The notes under the pieces are model-generated. The model did no database searches, was not told the DNA's origin, and was given only the letters and a program-made list of their open reading frames with translations. From positions 1 to 32,327 of the forward strand of contig NKIO01000042.1 in NCBI GenBank assembly GCA_002255935.1: a stretch of DNA of 32,327 nt. The letters run 5' to 3'. Shown piece after piece: positions 23,640 through 32,163 of the stretch. The stretch comes from Comamonadaceae bacterium PBBC2. GTDB taxonomy: Bacteria; Pseudomonadota; Gammaproteobacteria; Burkholderiales; Burkholderiaceae_C. Made by a program: the position numbers and the translations under genes. Positions within the stretch are counted from its first letter, which is position 1. Each line of letters opens with the position of its first letter.

Positions 23640-25799
23640 TCAGCCACGGCCTGGCGCATAGGGAAATCGGATCGCCTTGTACTGCTGCAAACTCAGCGGT
23701 GCAGCTTGTGTTCCTGGGGGAAGCGCTTGGCCGGAGACGACCTGAAAGTAAACAAGACAGGCATCGCGCCACCATTGTGCTTCGCGTTTTTGTACGCGCA
23801 ACCGCGCCTCAGTTTCGGCGTAGCGCTGGGGATCAATCGCAGCTTTGAGATGCGTCCAGCGCAGGTGCAGATCGCTTGCAGCGGCTACGCCCGCATCGTA
23901 GTGGCCGACAAGCTCAACCCACAAAGTGTTCCCTGAGCGCATTTTGTAATCCCAAGGCAAGTGGTGAAACCACAGCAGGTACTCATCCGGCGTGCTGTGC
24001 GGATCGCTGAACACACGCTGCCAGCCGGGTGCGTACTGCGCCACGGCATTGCTGCCCTGGGGGCCACGATCAAAACCGATCCCGCCCGTATCGGCCTGGT
24101 GGTAATAGACCGGGTTCCAGTCGGGCCGCTGCAGATCATCCACCCAGGGGCCGGGGCCATGGTGGTGGCCGGTTGCCATCAGATGGTGCAAGCCCAGCGG
24201 CGTCATGTAGTTCACCACCGCCTCGCGGGAGCGCATCATCATGTCCGCAACCGCGCTGATCACCTTGGGGTCGGTAGAAAAGGTCTGCGCCACCCATTCT
24301 TCGGCCAATGCGCGTGCAGAGGCGCGCGGGTCCCAGGCCATACGGCCGAAGACGTACCAGTTGGCTTGGTCAAAATGCGAACCACTCCAACTCCGGCTAC
24401 TGCCTATGTTGGCCACACCTGCCATCGCGGTCAACGGGTGGCGATGCAAGCTCCCATCCACCACATCCGCCACGGTGGCACCCGTGTCGCGCCAGCGGGT
24501 GTCGGTCTTCAGCACCTCTTCGAACAGCGGACCCAAGTAAGCCAAGTGGGTCGCAAAGCCCAGATACTCCTTGGTGATCTGCAACTCCAATGCCAGCGCT
24601 GTCTTGGGCATAGCACCCAGCAAAGGATGAAATGGCTCTCGGGGCTGAAAGTCAATGGCACCATTTTTAACTTGCACCACCACATTGGCGTCGAAGCTGC
24701 CATCCAGCGGCTTGAATTCGCTAAAGGCCTGCTTGGCGCGGTCCTCCCGGTTGTCGGGCGAATAGACAAACGCTCGCCACAGCACGACACCGCCATGCGG
24801 GGCCAGCGCCCGGGCCAGCATATTGGCACCATCGGCATGGTTGCGGCCATAGTCCTGCGGGCCGGGTTGGCCCTCTGAATTTGCCTTGACCAAGAAGCCA
24901 CCAAAGTCTGGGATGGCCGTGTAAATCTCGCGGGCCTTCTCTCGCCACCAGGCGGCCACCGCGGGCTCCAGCGGGTCTGCGGTGACCGTTTCCTTCAATT
25001 CCCAAGGCGTTGAAAACCGCACCGACAGGTAGACCTTGATGCCGTAGGGCCGCAGCGTATCCGCCAGCGCGGCCGCCTTGGCGATCCAGGGGCCGGTTAA
25101 CACCTCTGCTTTGGAATTGACATTGTTCAGCGCCGCGCCGTTAATGCCCAGCGAGGCATTGGCCCGCGCATAGTCCACGTAGCGTGTGTCGCTGATGTCG
25201 GGCAGTGCCCACCAGTCCCAAATGGATTCCCCTGCGTAGCCGCGCTCCACGGTGCGGTCCAGATTGTCCCAATGATTGAGCATGCGCAGCTGCACTTTGG
25301 GGATTGACTGCACATCCAGCGCCGCCAGATCGCCGCCGGTATTCACGGCGCGCAGCCAGGCAAAAGCGCCATACAAAAGCCCCACATCGCTGTTGGCCGC
25401 AATCAGCGTGACGCTATGCCCTCGCCACTGCAGACGGCGCAGCAAATAGCCCTCCTTGCCAAGCGCCGCCATCGGCAACTTCAAAGTATCCAGCGCCGGC
25501 ATGGAAGTGGGCGTGGCCAACACCACCGCTCCGTCGCGCAACGCCTGCACCAACGATGGCTCTTGCCCTAACAGACCCTTGATGCCGCGCTGCAGCTCCG
25601 CCACGGCGGCCTGCACCGTCAATGACGGCTTGCCTGCAAAAACAATCGCCTGCGCATGCGGCCGCACACGGGCCTGCGCTTGGCTATCCAGCGGCCGGTA
25701 GCGTAGCCACAACTCGTAGCCATCCTCCTGCACAGCCCATGCTTTATCCAGGGGTAAGAAGAGCACCAGGAGTGCAAGAATTCTGAGAAATGCGGGCAT
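23640..25799 (-). CDS. aguA: GH67 alpha-glucuronidase, exported
   Basis: A 719-residue glycoside hydrolase family 67 enzyme that removes (4-O-methyl)glucuronate from the terminal non-reducing xylose of aldouronic acids. The general acid is Glu309 in LVKANSEGQPGP. The catalytic pair is probably Asp383 in AIDFQPREP and Glu411 in ITKEYLG, 28 residues apart as in characterised enzymes. ESIWDWWALPD and LNNVNSKAEVLT are further family stretches. The chosen start at 25799 has GAGG upstream and gives a signal peptide (MPAFLRILALLVLFLPLD, then KAWA). The frame opens 12 codons earlier, but that part is not signal-like. Many GH67 enzymes are cytoplasmic, so export is notable. It lies upstream of the TonB receptor on the same strand and is divergent from the uronate operon. 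Confidence 0.94.
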   Translation of the reverse strand: MPAFLRILALLVLFLPLDKAWAVQEDGYELWLRYRPLDSQAQARVRPHAQAIVFAGKPSLTVQAAVAELQRGIKGLLGQEPSLVQALRDGAVVLATPTSMPALDTLKLPMAALGKEGYLLRRLQWRGHSVTLIAANSDVGLLYGAFAWLRAVNTGGDLAALDVQSIPKVQLRMLNHWDNLDRTVERGYAGESIWDWWALPDISDTRYVDYARANASLGINGAALNNVNSKAEVLTGPWIAKAAALADTLRPYGIKVYLSVRFSTPWELKETVTADPLEPAVAAWWREKAREIYTAIPDFGGFLVKANSEGQPGPQDYGRNHADGANMLARALAPHGGVVLWRAFVYSPDNREDRAKQAFSEFKPLDGSFDANVVVQVKNGAIDFQPREPFHPLLGAMPKTALALELQITKEYLGFATHLAYLGPLFEEVLKTDTRWRDTGATVADVVDGSLHRHPLTAMAGVANIGSSRSWSGSHFDQANWYVFGRMAWDPRASARALAEEWVAQTFSTDPKVISAVADMMMRSREAVVNYMTPLGLHHLMATGHHHGPGPWVDDLQRPDWNPVYYHQADTGGIGFDRGPQGSNAVAQYAPGWQRVFSDPHSTPDEYLLWFHHLPWDYKMRSGNTLWVELVGHYDAGVAAASDLHLRWTHLKAAIDPQRYAETEARLRVQKREAQWWRDACLVYFQVVSGQALPPGTQAAPLSLQQYKAIRFPYAPGRG

Positions 25800-25835
25800 G
25801 GTGTCCTCGGGTCTTTTTAGTAACTTGTGCCACAA

Positions 25836-25855
25836 TTATGTTAGCGCAATCATAA
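25836..25855. promoter_or_regulatory. Putative LacI-type operator in the GH67 / manD divergent control region
   Basis: TTATGTTAGCGCAATCATAA is a 20-bp GCGC-centred dyad; 8 of 10 pairs match, the mismatches being the first and third pairs from the centre. It shares its core with the site at 23529-23544. It stands 36 bases upstream of the GH67 start and 54 bases upstream of manD. It also overlaps a weak candidate promoter for the plus strand (TTGTGC, 17 bases, AATCAT). Confidence 0.7.
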
Positions 25856-25909
25856 ATTCATGCAATAGGCCGGAGACTACAGTTGCGCGTCGTCAAAAGA
25901 GGAGCATCC

Positions 25910-27121
25910 ATGAAGATCACCAACGCACGTGTCATCGTCTGTAGCCCCGGGCGTAACTTTGTCACGCTCAAGATAGAAACCGATGAAGGCCTGACCGGTA
26001 TCGGTGACGCCACCCTCAACGGGCGCGAACTGTCGGTGGTGAGCTACCTCACCGACCACGTCATCCCTTGCCTCATTGGCCGCGATGCGCACCAGATCGA
26101 AGACATCTGGCAGTACCTGTACCGCGGGGCCTACTGGCGGCGTGGGCCGGTCACCATGTCGGCCATTGCGGCGGTAGACACCGCGCTGTGGGACATCAAG
26201 GCCAAGGCCGCGAATCTCCCGCTGTACCAAATGTTGGGCGGCCGTAGCCGCAATGGTGTCATGGTGTACGGCCATGCCAATGGCAGTGACATTGAGCACA
26301 CGGTGGACGAGGTGCTGCGCTACAAGGAACTGGGCTACCGCGCCATTCGCGCCCAGAGCGGCGTGCCGGGGCTGGAGAAGGTCTATGGCGTGGGCCGTGG
26401 CGGCATGTTTTACGAGCCCGCCGATGCCGACTTGCCCAGTGAACACGACTGGTCCTCAGAAAAATACCTGTTGCATGCGCCCAAACTATTTGATGCCGTG
26501 CGCAATGCCGTGGGGCCTGATATTCACCTGCTGCATGACGTGCACCACCGGCTCACGCCGATTGAAGCGGGCCGCTTGGGCAAGTCACTAGAGCCTTACC
26601 ATTTGTTCTGGATGGAGGACGCCACCCCGGCGGAGAACCAAGAGGCCTTCCGCCTCATTCGCCAGCACACCACCACACCACTGGCTGTGGGTGAGATTTT
26701 CAACACGATTTGGGACTGCAAAGACCTGATCCAAAACCAACTGATCGACTACATCCGCGCCACGGTGGTACATGCGGGTGGCATTACCCATTTGCGCCGC
26801 ATTGCCGACTTTGCCTCGATGTACCAAGTGCGCACCGGCTGCCATGGCGCTACCGATCTGTCGCCGGTTTGCATGGGGGCCGCGCTGCACTTTGATACCT
26901 GGGTACCCAACTTTGGCGTGCAAGAGTACATGCGGCACACCGAAGCCACCGACGCCGTGTTTCCGCACGCCTACACCTTCAAAGAGGGCTATATGTTCCC
27001 TGGCGAAGCCCCTGGCCACGGCGTAGAGATTGACGAAACCCTGGCTGCGCGCTACCCCTACCAACGGGCCTATCTGCCCGTCAACCGTCTGGCACACGAC
27101 GGCACGCTGTGGAACTGGTAG
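25910..27121 (+). CDS. manD: D-mannonate dehydratase, enolase superfamily (ManD type)
   Basis: A 403-residue enolase-superfamily enzyme converting D-mannonate to 2-keto-3-deoxygluconate. Every diagnostic residue falls at the number known from the Novosphingobium ManD structure: metal ligands Asp210 (LLHDVHH), Glu236 (WMEDATP) and Glu262 (VGEIFNT), and catalytic Arg147, Tyr159 and His212. The C-terminal [14 protein letters not shown] is typical. These features favour the mannonate-active subgroup over the closely related gluconate-type or inactive members. The start at 25910 has GAGGAG upstream; the frame extends 9 codons further without such a site. It is the first gene of the uronate operon and replaces the unrelated UxuA found in enterobacteria. 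Confidence 0.93.
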   Translation: MKITNARVIVCSPGRNFVTLKIETDEGLTGIGDATLNGRELSVVSYLTDHVIPCLIGRDAHQIEDIWQYLYRGAYWRRGPVTMSAIAAVDTALWDIKAKAANLPLYQMLGGRSRNGVMVYGHANGSDIEHTVDEVLRYKELGYRAIRAQSGVPGLEKVYGVGRGGMFYEPADADLPSEHDWSSEKYLLHAPKLFDAVRNAVGPDIHLLHDVHHRLTPIEAGRLGKSLEPYHLFWMEDATPAENQEAFRLIRQHTTTPLAVGEIFNTIWDCKDLIQNQLIDYIRATVVHAGGITHLRRIADFASMYQVRTGCHGATDLSPVCMGAALHFDTWVPNFGVQEYMRHTEATDAVFPHAYTFKEGYMFPGEAPGHGVEIDETLAARYPYQRAYLPVNRLAHDGTLWNW

Positions 27122-28620
27122 CCGCCGCAGCGCCTGTGCCGCGCTTAGGCACTGGCGTGCTACCGCACTTACCACCGCAAGTGCGCGTACCCGGTTATGC
27201 GCGGGGCACTACGGCTTGTGGCATCGTGCATCTGGGCATTGGCGCATTTATGCGCGGGCACTTGGCCGTAGCCACCGAGGCCGCCTTGGCCCAAGGCGAT
27301 CTGCGCTGGGGCATTGTGGGGGTCTCTCTGCGCAGCCCCGACACGCGCGATGCCTTGCAACCGCAAGACGGCTTGTATACCGTGGTCACCCGATCCGACG
27401 TGCAAGGCCGCAGCCACGAGAGCCTGCAGGTGATTGGTGCAGTGAAAGAAGTACTGGTAGCACCGCAACAGCCAGGCAAGGTGCTAGAACGCATGAGCGC
27501 GCCTGAGGCCCGCATCATTAGCCTGACCATCACCGAGAAAGGCTATTGCCACGACCCGGCGAGCGGGCAACTGCGGCTAGACCACCCCGACATCGTGCAC
27601 GACCTGGCGCACCCAGAGGCACCGCGTTCGGCCATTGGCTACATCGTCCGCGCGTTGGCATTGCGTCGCACGCTGGGGCGCACACCATTGACCTTGATGT
27701 GTCTGGACAATCTGCCATCCAACGGGCGTGTGCTCGCCAACGCCGTGCGCGATCTGGCCACCGTGATCGACCCCACGCTGGCGGACTGGATTGCTACACA
27801 CTGCAGCTTTCCCTGCTCGATGGTGGACCGCATCGTGCCGCGCACCACCGATGCGGACCGGCAGTCCACATCCCAGGCACTCGGCTGCGAGGATGCCTGG
27901 CCGGTGGTGTGCGAATCGTTTTTTGACTGGGCCATTGAAGACCATTTTGTGGCGGGGCGGCCCGACTGGTCCTTGGGCGGCGCACGCTTTGTAGACGATG
28001 CTGAACCCTGGGAACGCCTGAAGCTTCGCATGGTGAATGGGGTGCACTCCAGCATCGCCTATCTGGGTGTGCTGGCCGGTTGGGCCTTTGTGGATGTGGC
28101 GGTGCGCAACCCCGCGCTGCGCCGCCACATTGAGGCCCTGATGCAGGACGAGATCGAGCCCACCCTGCCCGCCTTGCCCGGCCTGGATCTGGCGACCTAC
28201 CGCGCGCAATTGCTGGCCCGCTTTGCCAACACCGCCTTGCACCACCGCACTTTGCAAATCGCCATGGATGGATCACAAAAACTGCCGCAGCGCTTGCTGA
28301 GCACGGTGCGCGAGCGGCTGCAATCCGGCCTGCCCATCCGGCGTCTGGCCGTGGGCGTGGCCGCGTGGCTGCACTATCTGGGCGGGATGGACGAGCAGGG
28401 TGCACCGTTTGCGGTGGAAGACCCGCTGCGTCAGCCACTGATGGCGCTGCACCAAGCTGCCGTAGCCGACCAATGGAGTGACGCTTCCGTGGCGGGCTTG
28501 TTGGGCTTTGCCCCGGTTTTTGGGGACTTGTCTACGCAGGCGGCGTTCGTTGCCAGCGTCAAGGCAGCGCTGCATTCCTTGCGCGTACACGGCGTGGTGG
28601 CCGCCTTGGAAGCCCACTAG
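27109..28620 (+). CDS. uxuB: D-fructuronate reductase (mannitol dehydrogenase family)
   Basis: A member of the polyol-specific long-chain dehydrogenase family, up to 503 residues. The NAD-binding region is [12 protein letters not shown] (about residues 40-51). The family's catalytic triad is Lys305, Asn310 and His313 in [16 protein letters not shown], with spacing as in Pseudomonas mannitol dehydrogenase. With uronate isomerase and mannonate dehydratase on either side, reduction of fructuronate to mannonate is far likelier than mannitol oxidation. The longest frame begins with GTG at 27109 and overlaps manD by 13 bases. Other in-frame GTG codons at 27136 and 27157 are possible starts and none has a good ribosome-binding site, so the first 16 residues are uncertain. 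Confidence 0.88.
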   Translation: MELVAAAAPVPRLGTGVLPHLPPQVRVPGYARGTTACGIVHLGIGAFMRGHLAVATEAALAQGDLRWGIVGVSLRSPDTRDALQPQDGLYTVVTRSDVQGRSHESLQVIGAVKEVLVAPQQPGKVLERMSAPEARIISLTITEKGYCHDPASGQLRLDHPDIVHDLAHPEAPRSAIGYIVRALALRRTLGRTPLTLMCLDNLPSNGRVLANAVRDLATVIDPTLADWIATHCSFPCSMVDRIVPRTTDADRQSTSQALGCEDAWPVVCESFFDWAIEDHFVAGRPDWSLGGARFVDDAEPWERLKLRMVNGVHSSIAYLGVLAGWAFVDVAVRNPALRRHIEALMQDEIEPTLPALPGLDLATYRAQLLARFANTALHHRTLQIAMDGSQKLPQRLLSTVRERLQSGLPIRRLAVGVAAWLHYLGGMDEQGAPFAVEDPLRQPLMALHQAAVADQWSDASVAGLLGFAPVFGDLSTQAAFVASVKAALHSLRVHGVVAALEAH

Positions 28621-28633
28621 AAAAGCCCGAGCC

Positions 28634-30028
28634 ATGAAGCCATTTTTGACCGACGACTTTTTGCTCAATACCCCCTTCGCTCAGCGGCTCTACCACGAGG
28701 TCGCTGCGGAGTTGCCCATCATTGACTACCACTCGCACCTGCAACAGGGTGAAATTGCCAAGCGCAAAACATTTCGCAATCTGGCGGAGCTGTGGTTGGG
28801 TGGCGACCACTACAAGTGGCGCTTGATGCGCAGCGCCGGGGTGCCCGAAGAATTGATCACTGGCAGCGGCAGTGACGAGGCCAAGTTCCATGCCTTCTGC
28901 AGGGTGCTGCCCCAGGCCATTGGCAACCCCATCCACCACTGGAGTCACCTGGAACTGCGCCGCCTGTTTGGCATAGACACCACGATCAACGCGACCAACG
29001 CGGCGCCCATTTGGGAGCAGGCCAATGCGCGGCTGGCGTCTATGGATACCTGGAGCCTTCTGGAACAGGCCAACGTAGAAGTGGCCTGCACCACAGACGC
29101 CCCAGCCGATGACCTGCTGCTGCATGCCGAGATTGCTGCATCCGGCTTGCGCACCCGCGTGCTGCCCGCCTACCGGCCCGACCGGGCCATGCGCGCCAAC
29201 CAAGCCGACTTTGCGCAGTACCTGGTCACACTGGCCGCCGCGGCTGATGTGCCTATCGACTCGTTCGCCAGCTTGATGGCGGCACTGGCTGCGCGCGTGG
29301 CTTATTTTCATGACCGGGGCGCGCGCATTTCCGACCATGCCATCGACATCCCGCTGTCGGTAGAGTCCATCGCCCCCGCGCAATGCGAAGCCCTGTTTGC
29401 CAAACGCATCGGCGGTGCCCTGTTGTCGGAAGCGGAACTGGGGGCCTACCAGCGCGGCCTGCTGGAAGCGCTGGGCCGCGTCTATGCCGCGCACCAGTGG
29501 GCCATGTGCCTGCACATTGGCGCGCAGCGCAATAACAACACGCGGCGTGTGCAGCAGTTAGGGCCCGATACCGGCTACGACTCGATCTCCGATATGCCGT
29601 GCAGCGCCAGCATTGCGGCCCTGCTGGATGCACTGGATGCGGACGACCAGTTGCCCAAAACCATGCTGTTCTGCTTGAACCCCGCCATGAACGAAGTTTT
29701 GTCCACCCTCATCGGCAGTTTTCAGGATGGGTCCGTGGCGGGCAAGATGCAGTTTGGGCCCGCATGGTGGTTTAACGACCACAAGGATGGCAACTTGCAA
29801 CAGCTGCGCACCCTGGCCAGCCACGGCGTGTTGGGCAGCTTCGTTGGCATGGTCACAGATTCACGCAGCTTTGCCTCTTACCCCCGGCACGACTACTTCC
29901 GCAGACTGCTGTGCCGCCAGCTCGGGCAGTGGGTGCAAGACGGTGAGTACCCGGCCGACTTTGAGGCGCTGAGCCAGATCGTGCGCGGCATCAGTTATGA
30001 GAACGCCAAGCGCTACTTTGCGTTGTAG
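28634..30028 (+). CDS. uxaC: Uronate (glucuronate) isomerase
   Basis: A 464-residue amidohydrolase-superfamily isomerase converting glucuronate to fructuronate (and galacturonate to tagaturonate). It starts MKPFLTDDFLLNTPFAQRLY, the normal UxaC N-terminus, so the Met at 28634 is chosen although the frame is open to 28478 inside uxuB. The zinc ligands His33 and His35 are in IDYHSHLQQGEI. Further motifs are LHIGAQRNNNTR and the C-terminal TDSRSFASYPRHDYFRRLLC. Length equals the family norm. It follows uxuB by 13 bases and forms the first enzymatic step of the pathway encoded by this operon. Confidence 0.96.
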   Translation: MKPFLTDDFLLNTPFAQRLYHEVAAELPIIDYHSHLQQGEIAKRKTFRNLAELWLGGDHYKWRLMRSAGVPEELITGSGSDEAKFHAFCRVLPQAIGNPIHHWSHLELRRLFGIDTTINATNAAPIWEQANARLASMDTWSLLEQANVEVACTTDAPADDLLLHAEIAASGLRTRVLPAYRPDRAMRANQADFAQYLVTLAAAADVPIDSFASLMAALAARVAYFHDRGARISDHAIDIPLSVESIAPAQCEALFAKRIGGALLSEAELGAYQRGLLEALGRVYAAHQWAMCLHIGAQRNNNTRRVQQLGPDTGYDSISDMPCSASIAALLDALDADDQLPKTMLFCLNPAMNEVLSTLIGSFQDGSVAGKMQFGPAWWFNDHKDGNLQQLRTLASHGVLGSFVGMVTDSRSFASYPRHDYFRRLLCRQLGQWVQDGEYPADFEALSQIVRGISYENAKRYFAL

Positions 30029-30103
30029 GCGGGTGCGTTGCGAGGTAACTGCCGCAGCCCCGTTGTGCGTCAGATTTCACTAAAAACACCAGGAGACATT
30101 GAC

Positions 30104-31393
30104 ATGCTTTCACGCCAATCCAGACTGCAATCCAGACTGTGGGCCTACCTGTGCGGACTGCTGCTCGCCAGCACCGCAAGCTTGGGCGCAGACGCTAGCG
30201 CAACCGCAGAGCCTGCTTCCAGCCGCTGGGTCGCCTCTTGGGGCTCCGCCCAACAAATACCAGAACTCCACAATGAACTGCCCGCCGCGCAATGGCGTGA
30301 CGCCAGCCTGCGCCAGATCGTGCACACCTCTTTGGGCGGCCAGCAATTGCGCGTGCGCATCAGCAACGCCTTTGGCAGCACCGGCTTGGTGGTGGAGGCG
30401 GCCAGCGTGGCCCGCGCAGTAGCACCGGGCAAGGCGGACATTGCCGAAGGCACAGCGCGCGCACTCACCTTCAGCGGCAAGGCCCGTGTGATGATCCCGG
30501 CCGGTGCCGAGTACTACAGCGACCCGCTGGCTCTGGAGCACCCACCAGGCGCAGACCTGGCCGTGTCACTGCACTTCAAGGGCGAGCCCGTGCGCCAGAC
30601 CGGCCACCCTGGCTCACGCGCCACCAGCTTCGTCACCCCTGGCAACCGCGTGACCGACACCGCCTGGCCGCAGGCCAGCAAGGTGGTGCACTGGTACCAA
30701 CTGTCTGATATTGAAGTGCTGGCACCCGCCCACGTGGGCGTGGTGGTGGCCATGGGCGACTCTATTACCGACGGCAATGGCTCCACCACCGACGGCAACG
30801 ACCGCTGGCCCGATTTGCTGGCCGCCCGCTTGCGCGAAGCGGGCACGCCCATGGGCGTGGTCAACGCAGGCATAGGCGGCGGGCGCATGTTGCGCGATGG
30901 CCTAGGCCCCAATATGGCCGCGCGCTGGGACCGCGATGTGCTGGCACGCAGCGGCATTACCCACGCCGTGGTGCTGATTGGCGTGAATGACCTGGGCGGC
31001 CAGCACCGCAATGGCGATGACAGCCCCGAGGCACGCCAAGCCATGTTGGATGATCTGATGAATGCACACCGCCAGCTGGTGCAGCGTGCCCACGCCCAGG
31101 GCATCTGCGTCATTGGTGCCACCATGACGGCGTATATGGGGTCCGACTATTACCGCCCCAACGCAGACAACGAAGCCGACCGCCAAGCCCTCAATGCGTG
31201 GATACGCAACTCAGGCACCTTTGACGCAGTGGCTGACTTTGACGCCGCCACGCGCGATGCCGCCCAAGCCCACCAGCTCAGCAAAGAGGCCGACTCTGGT
31301 GACCGACTGCACCCCTCACCCGCCGGTTTTCGGGCCATGGCGCAGGCCGTGCCGCTGGCGGCTTTGCAAAAGCGCTGCACTGCCAAGCTGTAA
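30104..31393 (+). CDS. Secreted SGNH/GDSL-family hydrolase, candidate carbohydrate esterase
   Basis: A 429-residue exported SGNH hydrolase. The signal peptide ends near ASLGA (about residue 28). Residues about 35-205 form an N-terminal accessory region (SRWVASWGSAQQIPE, VRISNAFGSTGLVVEA). The catalytic domain has block I AMGDSITDG with Ser220, block II NAGIGGGRML, block III GVNDLGG with Asn295, and block V DRLHPSPAGF with Asp400 and His403. AGGAGA precedes the ATG at 30104; the frame extends 22 codons further without such a site. It is the last gene of the uronate operon, 75 bases after uxaC. Context suggests removal of acetyl groups from xylan fragments, but relatives include lipases and pectin acetylesterases, so substrate is open. 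Confidence 0.88.
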   Translation: MLSRQSRLQSRLWAYLCGLLLASTASLGADASATAEPASSRWVASWGSAQQIPELHNELPAAQWRDASLRQIVHTSLGGQQLRVRISNAFGSTGLVVEAASVARAVAPGKADIAEGTARALTFSGKARVMIPAGAEYYSDPLALEHPPGADLAVSLHFKGEPVRQTGHPGSRATSFVTPGNRVTDTAWPQASKVVHWYQLSDIEVLAPAHVGVVVAMGDSITDGNGSTTDGNDRWPDLLAARLREAGTPMGVVNAGIGGGRMLRDGLGPNMAARWDRDVLARSGITHAVVLIGVNDLGGQHRNGDDSPEARQAMLDDLMNAHRQLVQRAHAQGICVIGATMTAYMGSDYYRPNADNEADRQALNAWIRNSGTFDAVADFDAATRDAAQAHQLSKEADSGDRLHPSPAGFRAMAQAVPLAALQKRCTAKL

Positions 31394-31399
31394 GACCCA

Positions 31400-31411
31400 G
31401 CCTGGCCAGGC
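31400..31411. other. Palindrome between convergent genes
   Basis: GCCTGGCCAGGC is a perfect 12-bp palindrome within the 21-base gap between the esterase and the convergent lipoprotein gene. It could form a short hairpin in both transcripts, but no T-run follows on either strand, so terminator function is uncertain. Confidence 0.35.
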
Positions 31412-31414
31412 GGC

Positions 31415-32074
31415 TCACTGGTAGATCAGCTGCGAGCTGAAGGTGGACTTGCGGAAGTCCTTGATCGCGCTGAAACCGGTGACGTTGCCGCGCGCATCCA
31501 GCTTGAAACAATCGGAGTCTGAAAACACCGTGAGCCCCGACACATAGCCCAAACGCAGGCAGAGCTCGGCAGTGGATTCGCTGAGCGCCTCCAAGGTCCA
31601 GCTCGCGTCCAGCAAGAGAGTTTCCTGGCTGGGTGCTGACAGCGTGGCGGTGAACCACTTGCCATTGGTGCCCACGCTGGCCATAGCGGGCAGGGGCGTG
31701 CTGGCGAACAGCGCACCGGCCACACCCTGGGCGTTTTTCCAGCCGGTGACGGTTAACTGGCCAGCCGTTTCAGTGAAGTTGAAACTGGCCAACGCCGGTG
31801 CGCCAGCCAGCCCATTGGTCACTAACGTTTCTTGTCGGCTGTAGCCCCCCACGGTTTGGGGGGCGTAGGTCACATTCAGCTTGAACTGGTTGCCCTCAGC
31901 GTCTGTACGGTTGCCGCTGAAGGATGCGCCCTTGTTGGTCAGGCTGCTGACCACACCCGCCACTGCAAAGCTGGTGACGGGTGCGGGCGGGGACGATGAC
32001 CCACCTCCACCGCAGGCGGCCAGCAGTGCTGCACATGCCAGGCCTACATAATTTTTGTTCTGTATTTTGAGCAT
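31415..32074 (-). CDS. Hypothetical lipoprotein
   Basis: A 219-residue protein of unrecognised family. Its N-terminus, MLKIQNKNYVGLACAALLAACGGGG, is read as a lipoprotein signal with the lipobox LLAAC; the cysteine at about residue 21 would be lipidated, and the following Gly/Ser/Pro stretch is a linker. The remainder (about residues 34-219) is rich in Thr, Ser and aromatic residues in a beta-strand pattern and contains a Cys pair (ELCLRLG and SDCFKLD) that could form a disulfide. The ATG at 32074 is preferred over an adjacent in-frame TTG at 32077; neither has a clear ribosome-binding site. It is convergent with the esterase, and nothing connects it to xylan use beyond position. Confidence 0.75.
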   Translation of the reverse strand: MLKIQNKNYVGLACAALLAACGGGGSSSPPAPVTSFAVAGVVSSLTNKGASFSGNRTDAEGNQFKLNVTYAPQTVGGYSRQETLVTNGLAGAPALASFNFTETAGQLTVTGWKNAQGVAGALFASTPLPAMASVGTNGKWFTATLSAPSQETLLLDASWTLEALSESTAELCLRLGYVSGLTVFSDSDCFKLDARGNVTGFSAIKDFRKSTFSSQLIYQ

Positions 32075-32163
32075 CAAATGCGCTGTTCAGGCCGTGGATA
32101 GTGCGGGAGCAGCTCCTATTTGTATAGCGAACTGCCCCGCCCAAGCCACAGACTATCCGCTGA

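Noticed and set aside
23961..24878. 305-codon plus-strand frame opposite GH67
   Set aside because: Antisense shadow of a gene with all catalytic motifs.
27109..27121. Frameshift or fusion between manD and uxuB
   Set aside because: Both proteins have complete catalytic residues and normal ends; the 13-base overlap is ordinary operon packing with a GTG start or a slightly later start.
28559..29515. 318-codon minus-strand frame opposite uxaC
   Set aside because: Antisense shadow; uxaC has full length and motifs.
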